Source: Neonectria sp. B-13 (taxonomy: Eukaryota > Ascomycota > Sordariomycetes > Hypocreales > Nectriaceae). From it: a stretch of DNA of 64,000 bases. The position numbers and the translations under genes are program-made. Every line of letters begins with the position of its first letter. Within the stretch, counting starts at the first letter, position 1. The stretch lies in the NCBI GenBank assembly GCA_002682825.1, contig NOKP01000010.1, forward strand, positions 1,178,001 to 1,242,000, written 5' to 3'. The notes under the pieces are model-generated. The model had not been told where the DNA came from and made no database searches. It was given only the letters and a program-made list of their open reading frames with translations. Shown here one piece after another: positions 32,923 to 43,989 of this stretch.

Positions 32923-34692
32923 ATTTGGAACCGGGGCGATGGAAGCGACGAGCGGGCGCGAGTCGCCATGCGCAAGGAGATGCGCTTCGCGTACGGCCAA
33001 ACCAAGGGCGATTGGAAAGATCAGGACAACATGGGACAAAAGAGTGACATCGATAGAGATGGCCGGCCGAGTTTCGCGACGAACAGCGCTTGGGGCGGTG
33101 GTTGTTTGATGGCTCGCGATGGGCCAGTTTGTCGTCTGTTCAAGAGGTGAGGTTGAGGATTTGGGGGGAGGCTTGTACCTTTCCCGAAGCGGGACTTTTC
33201 CAGCTGGGCTAAGGTTCGCTGGCAGCGTTGCGCTGGTACCGACGACCTTGGTGAAGGGACGCCGCAAGACCAGCCACAGCGGAAACACGGTCGCATATAG
33301 TGAATGGCTTAACGAGATGAAGCCCTAACGTCTGGAATCACTGTCTACCGCTTATTCCAATGCGTTGATCCGATTACCGGCACAGCCAACAGGTGTCGCC
33401 TTTTCGCGCGGCATGTACTCCGTACGGGGCCCTGCACCAGCGCCGAGGACTTGATGCACAAAGGTCCTTTGTCAGCCTGTCATGGGTGCAGTCACGTGCT
33501 TTCGCACACGGACATCTTCATCTGCGCCTGCACCTGAGAAGTGACTAGCAGGTTTTGGGCTTTGGCGCAGTTGTGACGAACGTGCTCTGGAACATGAGGG
33601 AGTGGTAGGTCATCAGTTGGCTACCCACTAGGAATGGCCAGTTTCAAGATGTGCTCATCCTGGCTAACAGTTGTACCAAGACGACACTGCAAACAGTACA
33701 TAGTAGAGTAGTTATCTCATACCTAAGTAGTGCCCAGACATTAATAACGAATATTGCAAACGAAAAACAAAATAGCCTGTAGGCTCGTCAATGACAGACA
33801 AGCCTTTCCCCACGCAGGTACCAGGGGGGGACAGAACGCCATCTTCTTCTTCTGCCGTTCCATTACCCCAGACAGACACGACCTCCAAGCCTCCACCCAA
33901 CGACACACACACACACAAACGAGAAGACGGGGAAGGCGGTGGGCCATGGAGGAAATCACTGATCGGCCATTGCTCTCCGGCCTCCACTTCCACCAGAAAG
34001 AGACGAAGCGTCAAGCTGGACCGGAGCTACTCCTGTACGAGAGGCTCCCGAGAAGAGCCCCAGGCCCAAACCGCCCGCGTCGTGGTTGCAGCTCCAGTGC
34101 ATAGACTACAGCCCATGGCCGGTATCTCTATTGAGCCTGTCGTGGCCTGTCGTGGCCTATCGCAGCCCTTCGCATGTCCCAATCGTGGCATGTGGCCGTG
34201 GCCGCCTGTAGACTGTGGTCCAGCGCCCATGCTGCCACTGATGCATTGCATTCCACGCCGTTTGCTGGCCGCTAACGAACCCCTGCTCGCGTCCCTCCAC
34301 CGCCCGCTCCGCCCACTCCGGTGCAGCACGCACCCAAGCAAGCACCCAACCACACCACCAGGAAGCTCCATGCTGCTTGCTCTCTGCCTGGACCCAGTAT
34401 TCGTACTACTTACGTACCTACTAAGGTACGGCACGAAGTACGACGGGAAGCACGGCCACTGCCAGCTTAGGTTGCCAGCTCTCCCGAGTCCCAGCCTTCC
34501 AAGACCTTCCAGCCTTCTGCCAGCCAAACAGCTTGCGAATCCTGTCGCCATCCCTCGCATGCCCGCCGCCAGGCTGAAGCCATTGTCTCACTTGTCTGCC
34601 TGAGAATGAAGATCTGGTCCGACGTCGTACCCGCACATCACTGACTCCTTCAACTCCAAACGCCTCCCAACGTCAGCCCATTCAACGCCAAA
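32923..34692. other. Divergent promoter region, SPT7 and VanZ-domain gene
   Basis: 1.77 kb between two start codons. GTAC-rich motifs occur around 34404-34445. An open frame at 33791-34603 has no family features and is C-rich low-complexity. No gene supported. Confidence 0.55.
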
Positions 34693-35431
34693 ATGAGGGT
34701 CCGGCTGCCCTTCGCAGGTACGTCATCGCAACCTGTCCGTGATGCGTGATCATCATTTGCACTGCTTTCTCTCCATCACTCCTTCGCCGCCAACTCGTGA
34801 ATCCCGTACTGTCTGGACGATGCTAACTTCTGTCTGTGCTCTAGCTATCTTTCTGCTCCTGCTCCTAATCGCCGCCTACGCCGGCTTGACCACAGTCCAG
34901 CTCGGCCAATATGTCAACGACAAGGTCCTCCACTTTGTGACGTTATTCCTCCTTACTGTCGCCTTCTACTGGATCATCGACACCAACCGTCGCCGTACCC
35001 TGAACATGAGTCTGGTGGCTTGCACCCTCGTCCTCGGCGTCGGCTCCGAGTTCGTCCAGAGCTTCATGAATATCGGCCGGGAATTCGACCTCTACGACAT
35101 CGCCGCCAACATACTGGGGAGTCTGGCAGCCCTCGGTCTCTGCACCTGGTACCACAAGCGCATGCTAGAGCGGAGAAGGCAACGCAAACACTACAATGCC
35201 GTGCCGGGCGAAGACGAAGAAGACCTCGAGCTTGGTGAGGGCCATGAGACTGGCATCACCGAGGCCCCTGTCCGGACTCGCACTCTGGAAGAGCAGGTTG
35301 ACCACTGGGATGAGAACCACGTCGATGAGTGGGAAGACGACGACGCTCTGGAGGCGCCGGGCGCGACCCACGCAAAGGACAAGGGTTTGGATACGGGCGA
35401 TCTAGGGGATGGCAAGAAGCGGGTGGATTAG
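34693..35431 (+). CDS. VanZ-domain integral membrane protein
   Basis: Two exons, 34693-34717 and 34845-35431, giving 203 residues. The first exon codes for only MRVRLPFA plus one base; splicing restores a hydrophobic helix. Four membrane segments lie at about residues 8-24, 37-53, 63-80 and 95-114. The VanZ-like signature is clear: NDKVLHFVT in the second helix and GSEFVQSFMNIGREFDLYDI followed by AANILGSLAAL, with the polar Glu, Gln, Arg and Asp residues conserved. The cytosolic tail is charged and ends acidic. VanZ proteins in bacteria give low-level teicoplanin resistance; fungal members have no known job, so I assign none. It is divergent from SPT7. Confidence 0.85.
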
Positions 35432-35850
35432 GCGGTTTCGGCGGTGAGAAGCCTAGCCTTACGATACAGTTACTAATGCTGTTCACGACGTTACTGAGTG
35501 GCTTTTGTGTTTCCTTGTTAGTCTGAGGAAATTTCCCAAAGGCGTTTCTACCATTTGATAGCTAACAGCGGGTGTTATGAGGATCGGTACGAGTACTGGA
35601 TGGAAACAATAAACGGTTTAAAAGCTTGGTTCTCTAGTGTCTGATTTGACTTTTGTCTAACTGTCTGATCTCCATTTTCCATCGCTGACGCCTTACTCGA
35701 TGCCCATGCACACATCGTTCGAATATCCAAACACAACTCCTCAATCGCTGCCGAGAACCTCACTCAAGTCCTTCCGTGTCTCGACTTTTGGGCCTTGTCT
35801 TGTTTATAGTGTTGCCGTGGCCTACGGCGGGACTTTTGAGCTGGGTCCTC
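35432..35850. other. Convergent intergenic region
   Basis: 419 bp between the VanZ-domain gene and the doubtful minus-strand gene. Nothing recognised. Confidence 0.5.
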
Positions 35851-36420
35851 TTAACGGGACGAGGATGGTCCAGCTTCGGCCCGCACCGTGATGGGTGCGG
35901 GCTCATTCATCTGCACGGTGAGAGTAAGCTCGTTCTGCTCCACGACAGATGTGGGTTCCTCCAAACCCGAATCAATCATACGGATGAGTGTATTGATCAT
36001 CTCGGCTTCCCCCATCTCAACCGTATACCCGCGGTCTATGTCGCGGTATTCATCCTCCTCGTTTCGGTCCTCGGTAGGCGCAGGGCCGCTTATGATGACT
36101 GTCTCAGGAGGACAGCAGACTCGCCAATCCCACCGGGCTGGCATATCAGGGGCGACCATGGGGTTGCTCCAGCCCGGTGTCCCTCTAGATTCCCTCTGCA
36201 GTCGCTCAGTGGTACCGTGGACCATGGCGACTGCCACACTTCGCCCGCGGGCAAACTCGGTGGGCCTGGCATCCGGGTTGGCACCGTACTGGCGGGCGAT
36301 GACATGAGCCGCGAGAGGCTGGAGGCTCATGTTGAAGGTGTATGGGATTTCTCGGTCGTGGTTGGGAAGTGCTAGGCCCTGGAGATGGTTCAATGGGCTT
36401 GCGTCGTTGACGATAAGCAT
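35851..36420 (-). CDS. Hypothetical small protein, model uncertain
   Basis: An open frame of 189 residues from the first ATG at 36420; the frame stays open upstream to beyond 36510 without an ATG, so a short upstream exon is possible. The translation looks protein-like: FARGRSVAVAMVHGTTERL, then RNEEDEYRDIDRGYTVEMGE and an acidic, amphipathic C-terminal third. I recognise no family. A TATATAA box lies at 36570-36564 on the same strand, about 145 bp before the ATG. Antisense open frames overlap it but have poorer composition. It borders a repeat island, so it may be young, lineage-specific or decaying. Confidence 0.45.
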   Translation of the reverse strand: MLIVNDASPLNHLQGLALPNHDREIPYTFNMSLQPLAAHVIARQYGANPDARPTEFARGRSVAVAMVHGTTERLQRESRGTPGWSNPMVAPDMPARWDWRVCCPPETVIISGPAPTEDRNEEDEYRDIDRGYTVEMGEAEMINTLIRMIDSGLEEPTSVVEQNELTLTVQMNEPAPITVRAEAGPSSSR

Positions 36421-36563
36421 TCCGATGGCTGTTGTGGATTGTTGGACCTCGTTGACAACTTTCTGACGATTGATCGGGATGTGAGAGCTTGTAAGGGAAG
36501 TAGTAGACAACGGGGGAATGATGGGAGAATGATGATTTCTGAAAAGATGGAGGCCTTTCCTTG

Positions 36564-36570
36564 TTATATA
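36564..36570 (-). promoter_or_regulatory. TATA-like box before the hypothetical gene
   Basis: TATATAA on the minus strand, 145 bp before the ATG at 36420. It supports transcription of the small gene but is a short match in AT-rich DNA. Confidence 0.35.
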
Positions 36571-36608
36571 CCAGAATATTTTGACCTTTGGTTGAGCTTT
36601 CTCCGAAA

Positions 36609-36804
36609 CACTACCTTTACGAACTGGTTGGCGAATCCAATTTGGCAGTTGACCATGGCCTATGCGACTACCTACCTCATGGGCTTCCTTTGGTATTCAT
36701 CTCACCCACTACCTCTACGGATTGGTTGGCAAAACCCAATTTGACCATTAGCAATGGCCCATACGGTTATGGCTTGGGCTTTCTCTGGGGTTTCCCGTTA
36801 CATT
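36609..36804. repeat. Imperfect 98-bp tandem repeat, about two units
   Basis: Unit 1 starts with CACTACCTTTACGAACTGGT at 36609, unit 2 with CACTACCTCTACGGATTGGT at 36707. The match continues with indels through the (G/T)GGGCTT(C/T)CT(T/C)TGG segment; a trace of a third unit starts at 36801. The 98-bp period is not a multiple of three and unit 2 has a stop in the frame that unit 1 keeps open. Confidence 0.7.
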
Positions 36805-37753
36805 ATCTCTACCACTCTGTCCATTCTGGTATCGTCAGAGTATACGGCGGGTAGGGCACCGTATAAAGTCATCCAGGTCTTCCCCGGCTGCTGAGTTTGA
36901 TCCAGTCAGCAGGAATTTATTTCAACAATATACAGGTCCCTTGGAGATCACTCGGGGGGTCGACAGAACAGCATGTATCGACTCCATATTTTAAGTGATT
37001 GGAGAAAGGCACGCAAAGCTAGCTTGAGGATTGAAATGACCGATGTAGCTAAATCTTGGGTTTTCTCTGGGGTTTCTCCGTTTGTCAAAGTCAATTCAAC
37101 GGCTGGGAAGGGCCAACTTAGAACTTCAATTCAGGCCGCCGGGGTCGTGTTGCTTTGCGGTCATGTTCTGGCTGGTTTGCCTACGGACCTACCCTGAGGT
37201 GCCGGGTAATGAGGCTATGTTTTCCATTTTCCTGGGCATCTAACACTGAGGTCGCCTATTCTTACAAGAAAATCTAGGTCCTAGGTCCTTGGGTGTTTCC
37301 TATGTGGGGGTAGTGTTCACCCATCGAGGCTGGGTGTTTGAGAATCGGAAACCTATGGTTGAGTTTCCAACTCTGCGAACTCTTAGCAGGGCATTTGCAC
37401 AGCGAGTCCAAGTGAAGGACGGATGGGTAGAGGAAGCAAAGCCTGCAAAAGAGACTAAATATTTATACGAAATTTCATCTCTAGTCATTAACAAAATGTT
37501 CACAAGAACTATACAAAGAATGATTGCCAGGTTCACCACTGAGTTGGGGGGTCATTGTAATTGAATACCTAAGTACCTAGGTTCCTGGATATGTTCGTTG
37601 CGAGGTGAGAGTGAGTGAGTGCCCCACCCCACCTCTCACCGCGGTGAGTAGCCCACCCCCCACTGACGAAATGTCCCCTTGTCGCAAAACCCACCGGCGC
37701 TTGACCCCAGCTCCCACAACTGCCTTGTGCTAGAGGGGAGCGCCACAAACATC

Positions 37754-38729
37754 ATGGCGACCAAAGGAAAAGAGACTGCGCCAAGGTGAATACCCGGGAG
37801 AGCGAGCACCGGCGGGACACCTCGTGCGTACGAACCCAGGAAAGCTGACCATGGCCCAGCAGTAAGGATGCCACCCCCAGCAACCCGCGGGGAATTCCCT
37901 ACGCCCCGTTCGTCGACCGAGTCGAGGACTACGTTACCACCCGGGACGATGTCGAACCCACCCTGCGAAGCTTCCAGGAGATGATCTCGTGAGTCGACGC
38001 CGCCATCGAAGGACGAGACGGCCGAAACACCACCTGCCCGCGGCGCGGGAGTGGGAGTGCGAGGTCAACCATGTCCGAGCGTGGAGAAGGAGCTTGTGAT
38101 AACACGGGTGACGCATAGGAAATACCAGTTTATGGAGCTGAACCTGCAACGGCGGATGACGGGCCTGAAGGAGAAGATCCCCGACATTCAGAAGACCCTC
38201 GATTCTGTCAAGTTCTTGAAGATGCGAAAGGTAGACGCTGTCTGTCCCTCTCACCAACCGCGCCATGCTGAACAAAGACGCAGGACGAGCCCGAACCGAT
38301 TCAAACCACCTTCGAACTCAACGACACGCTCTATGCCAAGGCTAACATTCCCGCGACGGACGAGGTCTACATCTGGCTAGGGGTACGCAGCCTGACCATG
38401 AACAACGGGTTGTACGGGACTAACTTTAGATAGGCCAACGTGATGTTGTCATACCCCATCGAGGAGGCAGAGGAGCTCTTGGGGCAGAAGCTTTCCACAG
38501 CTAAGACAAGCTTGGGCAACTGTGAGGAAGACCTGGATTTCCTCCGGGAACAGATCACGGTATGTAGCCAGACCTCACCCCTACAAGCTCAGCACTGACC
38601 AAGCAACAGACCATGGAGGTCGCAATTGCGAGGGTCTACAATTGGGAGGTGGTACAAAAGCGAAAGGACAAGGTGGATGAGGAGAAGAACCAGGAAGGAA
38701 AGGAGGACGAGAGCTCTCCCCACGAGTAA
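37754..38729 (+). CDS. PAC10: Prefoldin subunit 3 (Pac10/VBP1)
   Basis: Six exons: 37754-37785, 37863-37988, 38119-38230, 38284-38382, 38434-38559 and 38610-38729. No long open frame marks the gene, because five introns split it; the spliced product is 204 residues. Prefoldin is a cytosolic hexamer that passes unfolded actin and tubulin to the TRiC/CCT chaperonin. The family sequence is clear: NPRGIPYAPFVDRVEDYV, then QFMELNLQRRMTGLKEKIPD, the beta-hairpin part FELNDTLYAKANIPATDEVY, VYIWLGANVMLSYPIEEAEE and a second helix KTSLGNCEEDLDFLREQITT. The N- and C-terminal coiled-coil helices flank the hairpins as expected for an alpha-type prefoldin subunit. The C-terminus is charged (KVDEEKNQEGKEDESS). 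Each intron preserves the frame. Confidence 0.92.
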
Positions 38730-39124
38730 TGGATGGATTTCTCGGGCTGATGCCTGCGAAATGATCTGTAATACGACAAAAAAATAGAAGGGAAAATTAA
38801 CATGTATGAACATTCAATGCCTGGGTGATATAGAACGTGTTAAGCAAAGGAACCAATATGTCTTATTCCATGGTCTGTTCAGGCTGTCAAGAACGAGGCG
38901 CGAGTACCTGAGTTTACAGATGATCAAGGCGCCATGATTAATTGATCGAGGGGTGCCCCATTAGTTGACTACACCTCGATTGTTGCATATCCCAGCACCT
39001 GGGAACTTTTCGGCGTCGAATCCGATTCCGAGTACACCAGACCTAAAATATTCGTTGCTCTGTTTACCACCTCGGTGTGACGCCCAAGTTCTTCAACCGG
39101 CCGACTTGGAAGCGATGAGGAGGC
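38730..39124. other. Short intergenic region
   Basis: 395 bp holding the 3' end of prefoldin and the promoter of the next gene. Nothing else seen. Confidence 0.5.
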
Positions 39125-42121
39125 ATGCTCAGAAGCGCACTATGGGAGCTGGGTCGGGCGTGGCAGAATCCGCGGCATGCGACTGCTGGATCCAAGGTAT
39201 GTCTCCGAAAGCCTCCCGCAACGAGGTCAAGCTTACAAGGGAATTCCTGGCAGAGAATCGGCCATTCATTGTACCACGAGATATATCGCCATGCGTCAAG
39301 TGCAGCACAGCCCGCCAGACCCCCGCCGCGACCAAGACAACCTCATCCCGAACTCGATAGCGATGCCTTCACGACCCAGGCTTCGCAGCACACTGCCGAC
39401 CTGAGACGACAGCTTGCGGCCGAGAAGAAGAACGGACACACTACTTCTGATCACATGCGATGGACAGATTCGGCGCCTTTTCGCCGTGGAACCGAGCGCC
39501 GACTGGGCATGTCGAAGTCTTGGACCAACCTCAGCCCGAGCTACTTGCTGGAACCTTTTTTCGCCAACGGGCCCCCGAACAAGGACGTGCGAAACAACAC
39601 TGCAAGGCTACGTAGCTTCCGCCTGCCCGTGGTTTTGATGCAGATGCGTCTTCGACATGAAGCGAAGACCGACTCCGAGAACAACGGCGAACTTCTTGAG
39701 CTGCTGCCCTCTGAGAAGCAGTGGCAGAAGGTGATGAGCGTCGTTTACGAAAATGGGCATACGGAAGAGGACCTCGAATATTACCTTCATATTCTGCTTG
39801 GTGTGAATGACGAAGAGCGATGCAGGCGGTTTCTGGAACAGGACACCCTGAAGCCAATCTTCATTCTCAACTTTCTTCTACGAACAGGTTCCTCCATCCG
39901 GAACACATCGACCCTGGATAGGCTCTTGAAATATTTTCGGGCTCGCTCCTGCAGCAGTGCCAATGAAAGCAGCACCCATTCAACGCATGGGGGGGAAACA
40001 CGAACGCGGTCGCGCCTCGCCATGCTCAACATGATGCCGGACGAGTTCTCCCGGCTCATGTCACGATTTGCGGACCACTGCCGCCGGCTGGAACCTAGAC
40101 TCTTGACATTGTTGGCCGAGATTGTGGCTGAACGCATCAGATGGCACCAGCAGACCTCGGACCCTACCGCGAAGGTGTACCACGCCCAGTGCAGTCTTTT
40201 CAATGCCGCGCTGAGAACCTTTGCAAGCCGGGCGAAATTGGAGGTCCGACACAAGCAAGTCCCAAACGCCTATTTCTGGGATGCGCAACGAATCCTCCTC
40301 GGCATGTCCGATCAGCTTTCTAAGCCCTTGCTGGTGGATAAAGCCGGATTCAAGGCCATCAGGGCTGTGCTGGCGGGCTTGCCCAAGAACCAGGCCGAGG
40401 CCCACAGCGCGAGGCGTCACCTTCAAACATGGCCTCCCTATCTGCGGCCGGGAGATGGCATGGACGAGAAGATGGAGCCTGACGAGACCTGGACCCGGAC
40501 AGTACGAGCAGGCACGATGATGCAAGAGGCTGGGTTCTCAAAGGACCAAAACGATGAGGCCTTAGATATCTTACAGGGCCTGGCCCACGATGGAACTCCC
40601 GCAATTCAACAGAGGACACCGGTAAACTCAAGAAAGCAACTTCGGATATGGGCTGCCTCAATCAAGGCAACGCGAAATGCGCAGGAAGCGTGGGGTAGGT
40701 TTCAGCACCCTCCTGTGAAGGGCCAGAAACCTGGTGCTTCAGAGTATGCAGCAATGTTCGAGAAACTCTTTGCCAGAGATGCCGATCCTACAGTTGGCAG
40801 TCTGCCGGGAGACAACTCACTAAACTTTCCAACTCAAGAGGAGGCAAATCTGACAGAGTTTGAGAAGGCTCGGCTGCGGCCCCCCGGTGTCAACGAGCTT
40901 TATGAGAAGATGAAGATCAACGGCATCATTCCAGACGGGCAGTGTCTTCGAATCCTGGTGTCGAATGCCGAGTCCCTACGGATTGCCCATGGATATCTCC
41001 TGGAAAGCACAATGCCACGGGAGAATTCGTCGAGCTTACTGTCCGATGACCCGGAACCAAACTCCTTGAGGGAGGTCCCACTCGATGTATTTTCTGCGTA
41101 CATCAATGTTTGCGCGCGGGAAACCAGGCATTCAAGACAACATATGCTACGGGCGATACGGTTGATCGAAATTCGTCTTGGGGGAGAGCAGCACAGTTGG
41201 GCGCCGTACCTATGGGCACCAATCCTTAAAAACCTAGGACGACACCATCGCTCGTTGGGGATCAGTCTCAAAGAGCAGTTGCAGTTGGCTTTGCACCTGC
41301 TAGAACGTATCCAAAAGTGTCATGGATTTCCCTTGTCCCTCTTCCACCGATTTGCTCGATTCTTGAAGAGCGTCCTGCGGCAAGAGGTTGTTACACTCTT
41401 GACGGATCTGAAATTGGACGGAGGCGCAGCAACGAACCCACTCATCTTCCTGTACGACCCGGCTGCTAGGGAGGTGCAGGCCGCACAGGAATCAGACCCG
41501 GAAAGCGAGCCGCCGGTAGCGGGCAAAGGCGAAGATGATTCGCCCTTGGCCTTGGCTAGGCTGGCGGCCACGCGTCTAAAAGAGCTCTTTGATGTATTGG
41601 TGGCAGAGGAAAAGAAGAGGCAGGGCCTGCTGGGAACCAACGAGGTGTCACAACTCGACGCAATGCTGTTGCGGCGAGATCCAGTCTTGGCACCAGTAGC
41701 GCACGATTATATGCTTTCCCTGGCATTCACTGGAGAGTTTGAGGAGATGGCCAGAGTGGTCAAGTGGCTGATGCAGGAATGGGGCCAAGTGCAGCTAATG
41801 GAGGAGCTTGAGGGCCTGAACGAGGTGCCTTACGAAGTGGACATGTTCGACACGCTATGTGCGTTCCGTGCCTTTGCGGAGCCGATGCTTGAGCAGTCGA
41901 CAGTGGATTCGGCTCTGGAGGCGCTGAATGCGAGCCCAGTGGACTGGACCTGGCCAGACGATTTGCTGGTCCAGGGCTATCTCGAGGGCCGGCTTGAGGA
42001 CGAGGCCAACAAGGACTTGAGCGACGTCCTCAAGTGGGTACGTCAGCAACAGCGGCAGCGGCGACAAATCAGGGACAGAGCCATTGCTGAAGCAGCGGAA
42101 GAGGAGAAGCTAGGGAAGTAA
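39125..42121 (+). CDS. Large helical protein, probably mitochondrial (PPR-like)
   Basis: One exon of 998 residues. The first 60 residues are rich in Arg, Ser and Ala with almost no acidic residues (MLRSALWELGRAWQNPRHAT, ending YRHASSAAQPARPPPRP), a good mitochondrial presequence. The rest is mostly helical with many spaced helix pairs, such as NGHTEEDLEYYLHILLGVND, PSEYAAMFEKLF-type segments and VNELYEKMKINGIIPDGQCL, the last reading like a PPR unit (helix, then GIxPD). The C-terminal 60 residues form a charged helix (RQQQRQRRQIRDRAIAEAAE). This matches fungal mitochondrial PPR-like proteins that act on organelle mRNAs, but I cannot point to one ortholog. ATG at 39125 is the first in frame that starts the presequence. 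Confidence 0.7.
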   Translation: MLRSALWELGRAWQNPRHATAGSKVCLRKPPATRSSLQGNSWQRIGHSLYHEIYRHASSAAQPARPPPRPRQPHPELDSDAFTTQASQHTADLRRQLAAEKKNGHTTSDHMRWTDSAPFRRGTERRLGMSKSWTNLSPSYLLEPFFANGPPNKDVRNNTARLRSFRLPVVLMQMRLRHEAKTDSENNGELLELLPSEKQWQKVMSVVYENGHTEEDLEYYLHILLGVNDEERCRRFLEQDTLKPIFILNFLLRTGSSIRNTSTLDRLLKYFRARSCSSANESSTHSTHGGETRTRSRLAMLNMMPDEFSRLMSRFADHCRRLEPRLLTLLAEIVAERIRWHQQTSDPTAKVYHAQCSLFNAALRTFASRAKLEVRHKQVPNAYFWDAQRILLGMSDQLSKPLLVDKAGFKAIRAVLAGLPKNQAEAHSARRHLQTWPPYLRPGDGMDEKMEPDETWTRTVRAGTMMQEAGFSKDQNDEALDILQGLAHDGTPAIQQRTPVNSRKQLRIWAASIKATRNAQEAWGRFQHPPVKGQKPGASEYAAMFEKLFARDADPTVGSLPGDNSLNFPTQEEANLTEFEKARLRPPGVNELYEKMKINGIIPDGQCLRILVSNAESLRIAHGYLLESTMPRENSSSLLSDDPEPNSLREVPLDVFSAYINVCARETRHSRQHMLRAIRLIEIRLGGEQHSWAPYLWAPILKNLGRHHRSLGISLKEQLQLALHLLERIQKCHGFPLSLFHRFARFLKSVLRQEVVTLLTDLKLDGGAATNPLIFLYDPAAREVQAAQESDPESEPPVAGKGEDDSPLALARLAATRLKELFDVLVAEEKKRQGLLGTNEVSQLDAMLLRRDPVLAPVAHDYMLSLAFTGEFEEMARVVKWLMQEWGQVQLMEELEGLNEVPYEVDMFDTLCAFRAFAEPMLEQSTVDSALEALNASPVDWTWPDDLLVQGYLEGRLEDEANKDLSDVLKWVRQQQRQRRQIRDRAIAEAAEEEKLGK

Positions 42122-43520
42122 CAGACACAGATGGGAAGAAGCAATCTCGGGGAAAACTATAAAAGGGAATGGCGTTTATGGAACGGATCGATGAGGTGGC
42201 TAGTCTTTTTTGGTGCCCGGATGCCTATGGGAAGTCGAGATGCATGGGTTAGATAGAGGAGATGTACGTGTATTGGATGTGCCGACTGTGGCTGGATAAC
42301 TAGACAGATGGATTGGAGCGGGGATAGCGGACGGCGCAGGCACAGGCACAACGATGATACCCTGTATAATCTAGATGTACAACATGGCCAAATACGGAAA
42401 CGCATATGTCAATTATGAAGAAGAAGTGCAGAGAAGGATGAACAAGAAAGGACGCTATGCCTCATCAGCCTTATTTTCAGGGGACTTACAGGAGATGATG
42501 CGAGGCGATGGACCCACTGACGGGCGGCTATCTTGATGAAGGAGGACCCAGGGCAGCGGTTCTCAATGGGAGTCTAGACCACTACGGCAAGGGGTCAGCG
42601 TACAAGGATAGAGGAGAGACAGGGATGCCGCCAGCTATTCTTGTTGAGAATTGCTTCTCGTCAGGAACAAAGAACCAACGGTGAATACGAGGGCGAGATG
42701 CTAGGAGCCAAGACAAGATGCTGAGATGCAGTGGAGAGGAGAGGCTGGATCGAAGGCCAAACAAGCGAGCAAGGGTCAAAGCCACCGCCGAGAGCGGAAG
42801 ACGATTCGTCCCGACCTGGTCGCAACCGGACGACGATGGGTCGACTGGAGCCGCGAAGAGGAGAACAAAGAAGAAATCGTCGATTGTTATTAGAGCGACG
42901 TGTTTGGACGCGGCATCGATTGGATGGGACGGGATGCATCCTGGCATTTCCTCCGCTCCAGAGCCGCCCGATGGAAGGGTTGCAAGGTTGCAAGGTTGCC
43001 GCAGGCGGGTCGAGTGGAGCCCGCATGATTGGCCAGCACGGGTGCATCGCCGGGCCGGGGCCGACACGGCCTGAGGCTCCGTGCCAATTATAGCGAGCCG
43101 CGCGGATGCAGCCCAGGATGCGAGGAAACGACAAACCCTTAGGCCCATGGCTTTAGCCTCTGCTTCCACCGCCAGCGCGCTTGCAACCCAGTCGTTTTTA
43201 CTCATCTTCCCTTGCCCGCCAGCTGTGGCGCGTTTGAAACACCACCGGGGCGGTTTGGGGTTGGGCGCGTCGTGAGACCGTCGACTGGCCTCGCGTGGGC
43301 TTTTGGCCCTGGGGACCACCCCGGATGGGCAGCGAGACGATGCGAGACGATGCGATGTGAGGCGATGGGCCAGCGAAAATGGGAGGACTAGAGCCTAGAT
43401 GAGACGATTTCGCCTGCTGGTGCTGCTTGGCTGGCACTTGCGGGCCATACAATACTACACCCATCTTCCACTTTGACGACGTTCCCCGGTATTCTTTCTG
43501 TCTTTGTCTCTCTGTCTTCA

Positions 43521-43543
43521 TCTCTCTCTCTCTCTCTCTCTCT
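43521..43543. repeat. CT dinucleotide microsatellite
   Basis: About eleven CT/TC units in the leader region of the plus-strand secreted protein gene, on the sense strand. Confidence 0.9.
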
Positions 43544-43933
43544 ATCTCCCTTACTCTCCGGTTTCATTTTTCCTTGTCTTTCTCATCTCTCTTTGTCTTG
43601 TCTCTTGTTGTTCTCTCCTTCGGCGTGTCGATTGTTCCTCATTCCTTTGTCATCTCTGTGTGTTCTCTCTCTGTCACAGGTGTAGTTCGGGACAATCTTT
43701 CACTGTTTCATTGTCATAATCTTCGATTGATTCGAAGTTACGCGGAACACGCTTCACGGCCAACTTTTGCTATCACCTCGCCGATTTAATTGTTTGGGCA
43801 GTTGGACAAGCATCTCACAGCATCAACATTAACATCGTCACATTTACAAACCTACGAAAACGAGCCCACCACCACCAACAACCGAAACTTCACTTCCAGC
43901 ATTCTCCAACATTTCGATCTTCTACTTCTCTCC

Positions 43934-43951
43934 TTTTTTTTTTTTTTTTTT
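43934..43951 (+). repeat. Poly-T run upstream of the secreted protein ATG
   Basis: Eighteen T in a row, ending 38 nt before the start codon at 43990. Confidence 0.9.
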
Positions 43952-43989
43952 AGATATCTGTCTACTTCGCCTGTTCAAAATACACGAAA

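Larger units (their letters stand above)
36421..37753. other. AT-rich repeat island before the prefoldin gene
   Basis: Visibly AT-richer than the surrounding genes. It contains imperfect 98-bp tandem repeats (36609-36804) and another related patch near 37056-37080. No intact open frame with a family signature; it may be a decayed element or gene fragment. Confidence 0.5.
42122..43989. other. Intergenic, promoter of the secreted repeat protein
   Basis: 1.87 kb. It holds a CT microsatellite (43521-43543), CT-rich leader sequence to 43700, and an 18-nt poly-T run (43934-43951) just before the ATG. Open frames on both strands are low-complexity; no gene supported. Confidence 0.6.

Noticed and set aside
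35776..36375. 199-codon plus-strand open frame opposite the small hypothetical gene
   Set aside because: Starts hydrophobic by chance, has poor composition afterwards, and the opposite frame has the better protein look and a TATA box.
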